Below, in pieces: positions 36,995 through 49,166 of a DNA stretch of 64,000 nucleotides. The stretch comes from Ottelia alismoides (taxonomy: Eukaryota; Streptophyta; Magnoliopsida; Alismatales; Hydrocharitaceae). The notes below the pieces were generated by a model. It searched no databases, was not told the DNA's origin, and saw only the letters and a program-made list of their open reading frames with translations. Numbering within the stretch: the stretch's first letter is position 1; every line of letters begins with the position of its first letter. A program made the position numbers and the translations under genes. Where the stretch lies: positions 620,001-684,000 of the forward strand of contig JAZKJV010002956.1 in assembly GCA_037367405.1 (NCBI GenBank), written 5' to 3'.

Positions 36995-39900
36995 TGAATC
37001 TGTGATTCATGACTCTAAAAGTTGAAAATAGAGCTTTGATCCCGTGTAATTAGCTGCATATTTCCACTTATATTGCATAATTAGCATTCATGCATGCATT
37101 GATAACATCTGCATTTTAGCATTCATATTGCATAAATAAGAAGTCCATTTCACTTGTAAATATTCACCTATATATTCACCATATTTCTCCTATTTGAATA
37201 TATTTTATACTAACTCTGAATCAATATTACTAACACTAATTTAAAAAAAAATACTAACTTGTAAAATTGACCAATAAAACCCCAATCCAAGTTTGAAACT
37301 AGGAGCATTAAAATGCACATATCTCTCTCATACAGTGTCCGATTTAGGTCTACTCACTTTTAAAGTAATATACTTTCAAAGACCTTCGAAACAAGACCAA
37401 CTTCATTAAAATCGGAGCTCGTGTGCAAAATTTGGTTTTTGGGCCCCTTTTGTATATTGTACATATTGACCTTTTTGCCCATGTATTTTACAATTTCGTT
37501 TTCCTAATTATTAAAAATCCAAAAAAAATAGATTAAGTTTTAAATATTTTTTTCACATTTTCTATATTTTTATTTTAATTTTTTTGTTATTGAAAAATGA
37601 CAAAAAATGGCAAAAAGAAAAATGTAGTATTTTAAACCTATAAGGTACCGCCCAAAAATACATTTTGTACATATGATTTCATTTGATTTTTGATCCTTCA
37701 CAAAAGTTGTAGTTCTCATCGAGACGAACAACTTTCTTGTTGACCACTTTTTGATTTAATTCTTTTTGTTATTTCTTTTTTATTTTTCTTTACATTTAAT
37801 TTTTGAATTTTCTAGGAGCGACATGTGGCAGCTCCTGGAGCTGCCACATGTCACCCCAATTTTTTTATTTTCGAATTTATTTTTAATTATTATCGAATTT
37901 TATTATTTTATTATTATTAATTTCATTATTATGCTTTTTAGTATCCTACTATATTAATTAATTAATTATTTATTTTATCCTCTCTTTTACCTCTTCTCCT
38001 TTACTTGCCTTCCACTCCAAGCCTCCACCTTCTCCACCACTCCATTCCCTCCACCCCTTCTCCAACTTCCCTTTCCTCCTTTTTATATTCTCATCCCCTC
38101 CTCCATTGTTCTCCATCTGCCGTTTTCGAGAGAAGTGAGGTCGAGCCCCTTTAACCTTTAGGTGACAGCTGTAGGAGACGAGTCGAGCGACGACAACCTC
38201 AAGGTGAGATCCGCGACATCATCGTTGCCACGTCGCGAGATCCAATTGGACTTGCTCAGCTTCAAAGGACTCCACCATCCTTCTCGAGGCCACGACGGAA
38301 GCCGCACACTACGACTCACTTTCGACGAATCACAGGTAAGCATCCCTCTCCTTTTCCCTGTCATTTTATTTTGATCTAACATATTTTTTTCCCTTGTTGA
38401 TTCATATCTCCATCACCACATTATTCACCACCATGATTACCAACAATCATCGCCATTATCATCATCACAGAATATAACAATCATCACCATCACATAAAAC
38501 CACTCCATTATTCCACCATCATCACCAACACCACATTTTCATTACATTTATTTTTACACTTTTATTTTCTGTTAAAAAAATACAAAAAATAAAAGAAAAA
38601 AAAGAAGTTGCAGGTCCTGCTGGTGCTGCCCACCTCCAAGGACCAGCCGCCGACAGTTTACCTCCTCGCTTCCGCGTCGTTCACCCCAGCATACCCCGTG
38701 CTCCCAGCCGGCTGCTGAGCGGTGCCAGGCCAGCCGCAGCCACGAACCCCTGCCATCACCTTCCAGCACGGCTAACCGCGCACCTTCCTCTACCCGCGCG
38801 GCGGCACTCCACCCCTTGTGAGCCGGACGCTGGCCGCCTCCGCCCTCCAACCACCGCGCGTGGTCGCGCGGCGTGCAACTCACTGCCACCCCGCGCCGCC
38901 CGTGCACCTCCTCTGCCAGCTTCGAGCAGCGCTGCCCACCGCCATATCTCGTGGCCTCCACGCGGTTACGGCGCGCGCCCCCGCCCCGCCTCTGGCCAAC
39001 CACCCCCGCATGATCCGCGCACCTCACCACGTGCTCCACTCGTGCGCTTTTGACAGCCCCATCGACAGCCGCGACCCCTCGTGCTGCCCTCCTCCCATCA
39101 CGCGCTCGCGCCAGCGGCCGAGCAGCTCCACCCCTCCAACCGTGCGAGCCGCCATCCGCCCCGTTGTCCGCTCCTCACCTCCCAGGCGCGTGGCCACCGC
39201 CACCTTATGCCCCTTAAGCCCTAACGCACGTGCCCTAGCTTGGGGGAAAGAGAAGGTCATTCTATATTTATTTTATTTTTGAAAAAAATGCATTGTTATC
39301 TCATCATGTTTATTTAATTGCAAAAGAGTCCTTATTCACATTTCAGCATTTTCAATTTCAATTCTGTATTACATTGACACCCATGAGTTTGAACATTACA
39401 TTGGACAGTCATTTTGCATCAATTTTTAATCAAAAAATAGCATTTTGATGAGAATCTAATTCTTTATCTTGTGGTTGTTTATTTATATTTTTGTGAGCAT
39501 CATATTATTTATTAAAAATCAGAGATTAAAATAGAGTAATATTTTACCCAATTATGCTATGAAATTTGCACATAGTCATTTATTGCTCCAAAAATTGTGA
39601 AAAGATTATGAATGATGCCTCTAAGTGTACTTTAATTACTATCTAAATTTTGTCCAATTCAGAGTTGTCTTGTGCATAAAATAAATTCTAGAGCGAATTC
39701 TGTAATTTTTATTTAATTCCAAGAATAATATTTTTGAGAAATTTTAACTCTCCTAGATTCCTTATTGAAATAACTATTTGAGATAAATCAATATCTGGAT
39801 AATTTAACTTTATGGATTTATTAGGAATTGAATACCCGCAGTCGCTCTATTTGCAGTAAAAAATTCATAAAAAAAATCATAAAGTATTAGAAAATTCCAA

Positions 39901-40427
39901 AAACATTAGTGTAGCTTCATTTCATTATGTTTATATTCCAGTAAAGTTTTCATAATTTTTGCGTATCGTTTGCACGAAAAATTGCATAAAAACACCAAAA
40001 AAGTTTGCATTTTTCATGTGTGCATTTTAAATCCAAAAAATATATTTTGCATTAATAATTGAATTAGGTTTATAGCAAAAACACAATTAGGTCAATTTGG
40101 ATTCATTTTACAATAAAATTAAATTTGACTAAGTTGTTGATTTTCTTAATAACCTAGTTCATTCACGTCATTGCATTTGCCATTTTATATTGTATAAAAA
40201 ATACCAAAAAAATATCACATGGAAAACCGCGATCTGATTCATCTAACTTGATCTGGAGTTATTTCTTTTCCTCCTTGAGTCGACCCTGGCTAAATAAACA
40301 AAAAACCGTGCGTTAGTTCATTCGACGATTCATCGATTTGTACGGTTATTTTTTATCGATCCGGATTTATCCGACTACAACGAAACATCAATTAGACGAG
40401 ATTAAAAGGGTAGATCTGGGCTTATCA
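36995..40427 (+). repeat. 5' LTR of Athila A
   Basis: 3433 bp. The first 1.6 kb is AT-rich, a GC-rich core occupies about 38600-39250, and the last 1.1 kb is again AT-rich. The long open frames in the core (38572-39282, both strands) reflect base composition and show no protein motifs. The LTR corresponds in layout to that of B but is strongly diverged. Confidence 0.8.
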
Positions 40428-40429
40428 AA

Positions 40430-40446
40430 TGGCACCGTTGCCGGGG
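40430..40446 (+). promoter_or_regulatory. Primer-binding site of Athila A (tRNA-Asp)
   Basis: TGGCACCGTTGCCGGGG lies two bases after the LTR. It matches the complement of the 3' end of plant tRNA-Asp with one change (A for G). Confidence 0.85.
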
Positions 40447-41661
40447 TGGCAAACGATTTAAGATCATTTTAGAAAAATCAGATTTACATTTTCCATTCAC
40501 TCGGGTAGTCTGAACCCCGAGCCGCATTGTAATTATCCATTTCTTCTTCAATTTTTTTGACCATTTCTGTATATATCTCTCTCTGTCAAATTTCTAGACT
40601 AGGCTTGTACTAGCGACTCCTTGAGCCACTCAAGGATTTGCTTGTGCTCGTAATTTTCTAGGATCACTCATCACTTAAAGGACGCACTTAGACCGCAGAT
40701 CTAGTCAAATCAACTCGTTCTTCACTCTCTAATAGAACTGCCTGTCTAGGAGCGACTTTTATCGCTTGCATTCCATTTAGTGTAAAAAATTCAATTCAGT
40801 ACTGCATCCCGCATTCTAGAGAGCTGGAGGTACTGTAAGTATTATTACTCAAGCATTCATCATCGTTTCTCGATTGCATCAGTTTTTTCCGATTCTCTCT
40901 CTCTCTCGATTTTCTAACGTAGGATAAAGGAATTGGGACTGGACGGTAGACGTGATTGCATGTGTAGATTAATATCAGTGATAACTAATCTCAAAAATCG
41001 GGTCTGCTAATTGAATTGGACCAAAAAAATTAACTAAAATTAACCCTTGTTTGCGGGAGAGTAACCCCGATCTTGTTTTCAGGCTGAGTGAGGGTACTTG
41101 AGTGTGTGTGAACACCTTAAGGCAGAGCCCAAATCCCCGCCTTCCATATCACGTACCAACTGATCCTAGCAAATATCACGAGTTGAATATTTTTAGATTC
41201 ATTGACTAGTACCAAGTTGCCTCCACTTGTTCACATGTAGTCAGGGGTGAACCAGCGGTACTTCACGACAAGTTGCTCGTAACCCTTCGGGGTGAAGTTC
41301 CAGCCTTGTCAGCCTCCGCCTTCTTGCAGGTAGATAGGGGCATCGTATTTGAATCCATCAATTTGGGGTAGGAGCGAAGAAAGGAAGGGCGTTGGTATCT
41401 AAGGCAACAGGTTAAACAGGGGAGACACATCCGATTTTTCAGCCAACTCCCCTATAGGCTGCGTAACCTTTGCTACTTGTCTGAAAAATCACACTTAAAA
41501 TCAACCAGATTAATCGGATTCGGTTTCAGGTCGTTCATCGTGTTGAGTGTGAACTCAAGGTTTGCTCTTGCATTTGTCTTTGTGTCTGTCAGTGTGTGTT
41601 ATCCTGTATAATTACACATTTTCTACCTCAACCTACTTACATTCATCATTTCCTCTTCAAG
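40447..41661 (+). other. Leader of Athila A with candidate intron
   Basis: Non-coding. A GTAAGT donor at 40835-40840, after GAGAGCTGGAGGTACT, and a CTTGTTTTCAG acceptor ending 41082 have exact counterparts in B (49942 and 50221), suggesting a 248-bp intron. The region also holds a CT-rich run near 40895. Confidence 0.55.
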
Positions 41662-42341
41662 ATGTCGGGATATTGGTCCCCATACCCTATGACATCTAGT
41701 CATTCCTCCTCGACCATATACCGTTCATCTTCACCTTTTCCTTCTTCCATATATCCTCTGCCATTTATGGGAGATCCTTACCCGTGGTCAGTTCTACCTT
41801 AACCCGATTATGAAGTCAGAACTTCGACTGACTTCTCCACCTCTTCGCATTTCTCACCTACTCCATATTCTAACACACCAGATCCACTTCCACCTTGGGC
41901 TGACTGTCTTTACTCTCGAGAGTTTACAGGAATCAAAGAATCAAATGAAGAGCAAGCCACTGCTGAGACAGATGATTGGCAAAATTATATGTCCCCACAT
42001 ACTTCATTCTCACCTCAAGTAGGGACCATACAACAATTTACATATACACATCCCAACTTGACCTTAGGGTATAACTTGGTCAACCAAACAACCCGAATGG
42101 AGAGGCATGTACATCATGATTTTTCAGACTTGATTGACTTTAGTGATCAAGCTCCCATTAACCAACTTTCATTCGGAGAGCCTATACATTCACAGGACTG
42201 GACTCATAAGCTAGACCTACCAGTCCCTTGTTCATTGACACCATCAGATGAGGCTCCGAGCAATATCTACCATTCGGATGATTCATATTCGACCCGTGAT
42301 TACAAGCCAGAGTATAGGCATGTTGAGTATGAGACCCCAAT
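41662..42341 (+). pseudogene. Athila A gag, N-terminal part, one stop, cut by copia D
   Basis: The start ATGTCG sits in the same AAGATGTCG context as in B. The frame runs from 41662 to the insertion point for about 226 codons with a single stop, TAA at 41800-41802. The product is rich in Ser, Thr, Pro and Asp and corresponds to the poorly conserved N-terminus ahead of the gag core. The core itself is not in the window. The TAA probably replaces a CAA codon, which is inference. Confidence 0.7.
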
Positions 42342-44876
42342 TGAAGGATATGGTTAGATCCTCAAGCGCATAATGGAAGTGTGAGTGTCGTATCGAATAC
42401 GACGAAGAACGACTAGTCGCACTAGTTGTTCTATGCAGTGGAAATTAAAAAAATCATGCGATGAAACCACATGATCCAATAACACTTCTCGGATCGTTTT
42501 ATCTAAACCACAAACAAGTATCAAGGTTACCTCTTGAACGTGGTTGCGATCAAGTCTCTAAACGAAGAGACCTCCTGTCTCAAGTCCGATCCGACAGAGG
42601 AGACGCTTGCGAGCGCGAGGATGAACCGCGTGCTTCTCGCAATCCATGTTGATGATCTAAGCGGCGAATCTCCTGATCTCGACACACGAGATCCGACGTC
42701 TTCTTCACGAGCAAGGCATGCCGAAGTAGACGGTGTTTCACAAGCAAACCATCTGGACGGCCATGAGAGAGAGAGAGAAAGAGAGAGAAAGATGTGCTTC
42801 AAAAACAATGTGTTGTGTAAAGAAGAGCAAAGGGGTGCCTCTCCTTTTATATTATATTGGGATCCATGGATCTCAATCCATGGGACAATACAAATCCAAT
42901 GGTTCTCATTGATTGTGTTTCTTTCAATGTTAAGATTTATGTTGGTAAAAACCAACAACAATTAATTTAATAAAAATCAAATATATATAAAATCTAATTT
43001 GATTTATACCAAATAAATCTCAACTAGAGATATAGGAAAGGAGGCAAGCCTCCTTCCATAAGAAGGGTGGACGACCACCACATTCCTTATGGGAATTGTG
43101 GCCGTCCACTCTTCCTATATGGAAGGTGAATGCCTCTCCTATTATATGAGATTGCATTTTCTCATAATTATCTCTAATATCTTCAATGACTTTTGTTGTA
43201 TATTATTTCACAAAAATAAATCCAATTTATTTTGTGAACATTGCAATCATGCCATTGGAAATTTGTGAATCACATTCACAACCCAAAATAAAATGTAAAT
43301 TACATTTTCAATTTAATGTCCAATATGAATCCAATTCACATCAACATTTAATTAACAAATGTAAATTACCAATAGCTCTCTCTTATATATTATAAATCAT
43401 ATTTATAATATATATGACTAATATGGATATTGCTATCCATATTATTCATATCCATGATAATTAAATCATATTTAATCATCTTGGATCTCTTATTCTCATG
43501 TTCCCAAATAATATGAATCACATTCACATTATTTTTATCTTTGATAATCATATCACATTCAATTATCTAAGATAGCTCTCTTTATAATATGAATCGAATT
43601 CATATTAATCATGATAATTAAATCACATTTAATTATCCATTTTTTCAATGCTTGGATACATAATATCAACAATGAAATTATCCTGAATCCTTTGAAGGAT
43701 AATGCGCTTTCTCCGCAAATACTTGGAGATAAGGACAAGGCGATTGTATTGTTCCACGGATAGTGACTTGGATATTGAGATTATATCTCAAATCCAGATC
43801 GTGGGCCTCCCATAGATGCTTGATTAAATCAAGACCGCAAATCTAATCTTCTCATTGCATCTGAATCACATTCAGATCGATGTCCAACATTTGGACTAAG
43901 ATCAGATTACTTCTCTACCGAGAGGAGTCACTAAAATTCAGACCCATTTCATCACTCCCTAGGAATGGAAGCATCATGGTTATACAATCGTTTATGATCA
44001 CATCACCCTCAAGTATTCCCAATACCTGTACATTTTGCATACTGGAAGACTCAGAATAAACCCGAAGTATTGGATCAACTTTATACTGTCTACTTCATGG
44101 TTTTATCAGCAAGTTTCTCATTCAATCATTGGGAGTCGGTATCGATCATATACTTTACAAAAGTATATATCATACCTAGGTCTTGATCATATACTTTCCA
44201 AAAGTATATATCAAACCTACAAATTCAGTCAAGCTTCTAAAGCGAGACGACCATGCGCAAGGAATTTGATTCTTCCCAATATCTCATGAGTGAGCTCATG
44301 CCTTCCGGTTCAGTAACTGAACCTATATGATCCCTTTGAGAGATCGTATTATTCATATGCCGTTATATGCACACTAGCACGCCGGTGTATAGACCTCGGT
44401 TAGGTCATCGACCTATTGGTCTACCAAATGTACATACTCAGACATATAGTAATACATCTGTCTCCGGTCAGAGGATGCGTGCCTATATCATGACAGCATA
44501 TGATATAGGACTTTGGTTATCTCGATCTCGTTAAGTCAACTCTTTGACCTAACTAATCTGACACTCTGAATCTCTATTCCTATGTAGAGGACCTGCATCA
44601 AGAGGTCGGTCAGATATCAACCTTTAGAGATAAGGATTGCCATCTCCTACTCAGGCTGGAGATCATCTCTTAACAATCATTTGATGGTGCTTGATGAGTC
44701 CTCAATCTAACCCCTTAGATATTCATCCAAGCACCAGCCTCTGTGATTCAATAGTTGAATCAAGAGCTGTATGATTATTAAGAGGCTATGATACATAACC
44801 CTAATTGTACTAAGGGAATGATATTCGCAATAACATTTATTGCATAATGGCTCGTCGTGGGCTCTCTTGTCCAGCA
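42342..44876 (-). repeat. 3' LTR of copia D
   Basis: 2535 bp. The minus strand starts TGCTGGACAAGAG and ends ATATCCTTCA. A TATA motif (TATAAAAGG, minus strand) stands at 42843-42851. The U3 part has its own inverted-repeat module (about 43030-43130) built on GGAGGCAAGCCTCC, GGTGGACGACCACC and a CCATAAG/CTTATGG pair. Confidence 0.9.
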
Positions 44877-45494
44877 ATCTCCGACTAGCCCAATGAGCCA
44901 TTAATGGGCTAATCATTTGAACCCACACTTATGTGACAATCATAGGCTATTTACAAAATATCTAGGTAAGCTGATCAGTCACTCTGTTCCCGTGAGACTA
45001 CGCCAAGTCCTTTTATAGCACTTGCATATCCCCAGTAACAATGCTCACATCTAATGCGAATGTTGCATCTTATGCAACCGATACTCAATCTTGTTAGTTA
45101 CAGTGTCTTGACACTACAACTTAAAACTTATCAAAACCAATATTTCCATAATCCTTATCAGAATACCCTTATTTCTGGAGATCACTATCTCTTAAGGTAT
45201 CCACAGTTAAGACCTTATAGATCTCTATCTATAAAGTCTTAAGTTTTTTAAGATAAGACTTTTGAGATCACTATCTCAAAAATCTTGCCATCTATGAAGA
45301 TTTTGTAATTACAGTTTTCAAGTATTTTATCTCTACAGTAGGATTAGTAACAGTTTACTACTCCCACTGCAAGGCAGATATCTGGCTTTTGTACACATCT
45401 AGCATACACTCAGCTTCTCGTAACTAATGCACAAGTGAAAGTAGTTCTAGCATTTACTTCCTCAACTCTTTGAGGTGCTATCCCTTTAGATAGG
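44877..45494 (-). pseudogene. Decayed copia pol 3' end of element D
   Basis: The minus strand matches element 1 (about 16790-17409) almost block for block, including GAGTTGAGGAAGT, ACGAGAAG, AATAAGGGTATTCTGATAAGGAT, CTTGGCGTAGT and TAAATAGCCTATGATTGTCAC. Relative to E it has the same 1-nt deletion (around 45409) and the same gap of about 160 bp between the CTTGGCGTAG block and the purine tract (44877-44891). No functional RNase H could be made. Confidence 0.8.
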
Positions 45495-48400
45495 TGATGA
45501 AGCTACGTTTCATCATCTTTATTCTATCATTTTGGCCTTAAAAACCCTAGTAAATGCGTGTAAATAGAGCTAATTCATGCATTTTAGCATCTGTGCATAT
45601 GTTTGTAAATACTGTATAAAATGCGGTTTTTAATGCCAAAATTATAGAATAAAGAAAAGAAAAGAAAAAGAATAAAATATTGTAAATATTTTATGACCCT
45701 AAACCCCGAGACCTAGGCATCTTGATGAATAGGTCGACCAGGAATAAAGTAGGGGGAGATAAGGGCCAAAACACAGGTAAAATACCTATACATTTTATTC
45801 ATTCTTTATTCATTTTGGGACCTATTTTTGGTTCCACTTTTTATACATCAAATAAAGAAACTTTGTACATGATAGTTGTAGATAATTTTAAAAAGAAAAA
45901 TACAAAATTGATTTCACAGAAAAATAATGTACAGATAAAAAGTTATGGTCTGAATAAAAATCCAGAATCCCAACTTCCCAGACCCGTATCTCACAAATAA
46001 AAACTCCAAATGCAGCGTACTCACCTTTAATTGTATATAGAAGAAAATAAGCTAATTAATGGTGGTGGTTTCGCATTTGGCGGAGCTACGGTTTGAAAGT
46101 TGAGTTTTGGACCCCCATTGTACCTTGTACATATTAAAATATTCAATTTATTATTTATTTATTATTTTTATAATTTTATATTTTTATAATGTTGTAAATA
46201 ATACTTATAATAATTATGTATATTAAAATCAGAATAAAAACATCATTAAAACTCAAATAAAAATACTTGTACATAGGTATTATACATACACCTATACCTA
46301 TATAAAATACACTTCTATTTTATCTAATATACAAAATATATCAATAAAATAAAATAAAAATATATTTATGTACATAAAAGTATTTTATAATTTTATAAAA
46401 TAAGAAACAAAAATAATAAAATTAAAAATATCTAAATAAAAATAAAATACTTAAATATATAGATATAGATACCTATAGGGGTATAAAAGCAACTTGTAAA
46501 AACATAACTCATAAAAATAAATAAAAATCATAATAAAATAATTTATAAAATTTTAAACATTTTTTATTTTATAACCAAAATTTAATTAATTCATTTTCTA
46601 TTTTAAAATGAATTAATAAAATATTTTTTTCCAAGGTTTTTCTGGTTGGTCCACGTGGACCAACCAGCTTCAGCCCTTGGTTGACCTTGGTCAGCTCTCT
46701 GACCAAGGTCTGTACATGTCAGACTGTATTTTTCCTTGAACATCGCGGCTTTTTGTAGACCGCACCTTTCACCGATTGGCCTCGGTTTCTTCACGACTTT
46801 TGAAGATCCACCATCCAGCTACCACGCCCATGCATCATTTTGGCATTTTGACCAAAGCCTCGCCCGTGATCTTGCCTCGAAGGTCGCCCCTCGTCCAACT
46901 TTCAAAAACGCCCCATCTCCTTCCATTCCCTCTTGATCCCTCTTCCACCACCAAAATCCTAACCTAAGACCTTGAAGATACTCCTGGTGACAGCAGGAGT
47001 TCGTCGGGCTTCTCATTGGACCGAGGTGGTGTCGAATTGAGGCAGATCCCCTTGCCGAAGTGGCCGCCGGAGCACCTTGCCCGCGCGCGTTGGTGAGGCA
47101 TTTCTTCCCCTCTCTTTCCCTCTTTTCTTCCTTGCTCTTTGAAGCTCTAGTGCTAAGAAGCTAAAGTCACCTTCCCCCTTTCGATATCTTCGATCGGCAT
47201 CCGTCCTAATACCTCGCTTCCCGCGGCCGGCATCGAGTTCGCCGGCCATTTCCACATTTCCGTCTAGCCCTTGTCCTGTGCGAAATACTCCGCGACGTTG
47301 GGGCATTTTGCCCCCAACGTTTTCACCCCCTTTGTTTTGCAGTTCCCAGGTCTTCAAAGACCCCCTCCAGGGGTCGAGATTTGCTTGGACCGGGAGAACC
47401 TGGAGCTCGGCGCTGCTCCAGGTACGCCGGCCGTTGCTACTGCTCCGCCGCACCAACTGGAGGCATCATCCGCCGGGGGGCAGCCGTGGAAACCTTCTTG
47501 AGGGGTCGGAGACGTCGCAGGGGCTGGGGAGCTCGAGCGGCGGTCGATTAAAACTCGCCACCCTCGAGTTCTTCATTGTTCTTGCTGGTCCCTTCGAGTC
47601 CGTCAGATCGGGTTCCCCCTCCAGATTCAACAGCAGCCGTGCGATCAGCCGCGAGTTTTGGCCGTTCGATCAGTGTCAGCGCTCTAATCGTGGCCGTGGA
47701 ACACGAAGGGGTATCAGCCGTCCCTGAGCCGACACGTGGCGTAGTGTCTTCGCCCAGCCGTGGATGCGCCCCAGGCCTTGGGTAATTTTGCTTCCTTACC
47801 CAGGCCGTTTTTGTATTTAGTAATTAAGTATTAAAACTTTCCTTGGTTGCTTTAAAACTTCTGTAGAAATTGCATTCTGAACCATTTGTTTTGTAATATT
47901 ACGTTGGTGCCCCTGCTAGAGGCGCGTGCGACGCACGTGGTTTTGGTGCTTTTGCAAGGGCACCCTCGCTTGTCTTGTTATTTAACTTTGGTCCTTAAAA
48001 GTTTTATCGTAGTTATTTATTTTCTGGAAATATTGCACGCAAGCCCTCAGATTTTCTTGATATTACAAAAACGCCCCTGGATGTGTGAGGTTTTCTTCTT
48101 GCTCATAGTAATTTTTGCATGCGTCTACAAAACATCAAAAAATCCCCAAAAATCAAAGTAGTTTCCTGCTGTAGTGTAGTTTAACGTCCTATTTTTATTT
48201 TCCATAATTATTGCATTTTATTATTATTAAAAATTCAAAAATAGTCATTTTGTGCACTGTCTAGCCTAGAAAATCCCTAAAAAATATAAAAACTCATCAG
48301 AAAAATCTCAAAAAAATATATTTTGTTGCCCTTAGTGTGTCTTAGCTCCAGACCAAAAATCATTAAAAAATATAAAACCAAACTCCTAAAAATTGGAAAA

Positions 48401-49146
48401 CTCTAAAAACCTTCATAAAAATTTATAAAATTCATTAAAAATCCAAAAATAGTGTTTTCTTTTCCTGAATTTTCTTTGTTCTGTTATCTTTAAGTGAAAA
48501 TTAAAGTGGAGAATTTTTGTTACTGTCTGCCATTTTATTTCTCCATTTTAGTTTCAGCCTTGCCTTTTCGCCACTGTTTTCTTTATTTTGATAATTAAAA
48601 ATACCAAAAACATTCTAAAAATTACCCAAAAATCACAAAAACAGTAAAAAAGTATAAAAAGACCAAAAAGACTTTATTTCCTTATTTTTGAGTATTTTTA
48701 TCTATTTTTATAAATACTTTAGTTTCCCTTTTATTACATTGTCTTTATTTTCCAATATTGAAAAAGAAAATATAAAAATATAAAATACAAAAAGAAAATA
48801 TAAAATCAGTAAATTGAAAATCAAAATACAAAATACAAAAATTAAAAATTAAAAAAAATATAAAATCAAAAACCCACAAAAATTCTAGATTGGCTGAGTT
48901 GCTTAATAGACCTAGGATTGGATTCTTATCTATGCTCTACGCCTTTGCTTCTTGAGTTCGACCCCTACTTGCTTGCCATTGTACATCTTTAGTAGGGTAT
49001 AATAAATTTTAATCCTTGCTACTCATTCTCTGATTGATTGTGTGGGTTAATTGTTGAAGACCGAGGAAGTTTGAGCAGTCGCATCAGCGACAGTGAGTCT
49101 GACTTGTCAGACCGCTATTTGGCGGCTCTCGCTATCTCGCTTTTCA
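45495..49146 (+). repeat. 5' LTR of Athila B
   Basis: 3652 bp, TGATGAAGC start and TTTTCA end. An AT-rich first 1.1 kb is followed by a GC-rich core (about 46640-47800) and an A-rich last kilobase with many AAAAAT runs. Open frames in the core on both strands have no recognisable domain. The first 1.2 kb is also found as the antisense fragment at 6050-7244. Confidence 0.85.
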
Positions 49147-49148
49147 AA

Positions 49149-49166
49149 TGGCGCCGTTGCCGGGGA
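49149..49166 (+). promoter_or_regulatory. Primer-binding site of Athila B (tRNA-Asp)
   Basis: TGGCGCCGTTGCCGGGGA, 18 bases, is an exact complement of the 3' end (with CCA) of plant tRNA-Asp(GTC) as I know it. It lies two bases after the LTR end. Confidence 0.92.

Larger units (their letters stand above)
36995..42341 (+). mobile_element. Athila-type gypsy element A, left part
   Basis: A 3.4-kb LTR beginning TGATGAATC and ending TTATCA is followed by a primer site matching tRNA-Asp, a leader and the N-terminal part of gag. The gag is cut at 42341 by the LTR terminus of copia D. The same architecture and start word (TGATGAA) are seen in element B, supporting the boundaries. The rest of gag-pol and the 3' LTR should lie beyond the window. 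Confidence 0.85.
42342..45494 (-). mobile_element. Copia element D, minus strand, left part, non-autonomous type
   Basis: A complete 3' LTR (42342-44876) is followed on its upstream side by a purine tract and 600 bp of decayed pol, cut at 45494 by the TG end of Athila B. The flank CCAAT (42337-42341) is the expected target duplication. The pol remnant shares a 1-nt deletion and an RNase H deletion of about 160 bp with element 1, so both belong to one broken subfamily. Confidence 0.88.

Noticed and set aside
38572..39282. Long open frames on both strands (154-155 codons) in GC-rich DNA, as possible host gene
   Set aside because: They lie in the GC-rich core of the Athila A LTR, both strands are open at once, the proteins have no recognisable motif, and the equivalent region of B (47013-47727) has unrelated frames.
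49149..49166. tRNA-Asp gene fragment
   Set aside because: Only the complement of the 3' acceptor end is present, two bases after an LTR; it is a primer-binding site. No complete tRNA or rRNA gene was recognised anywhere in the window.
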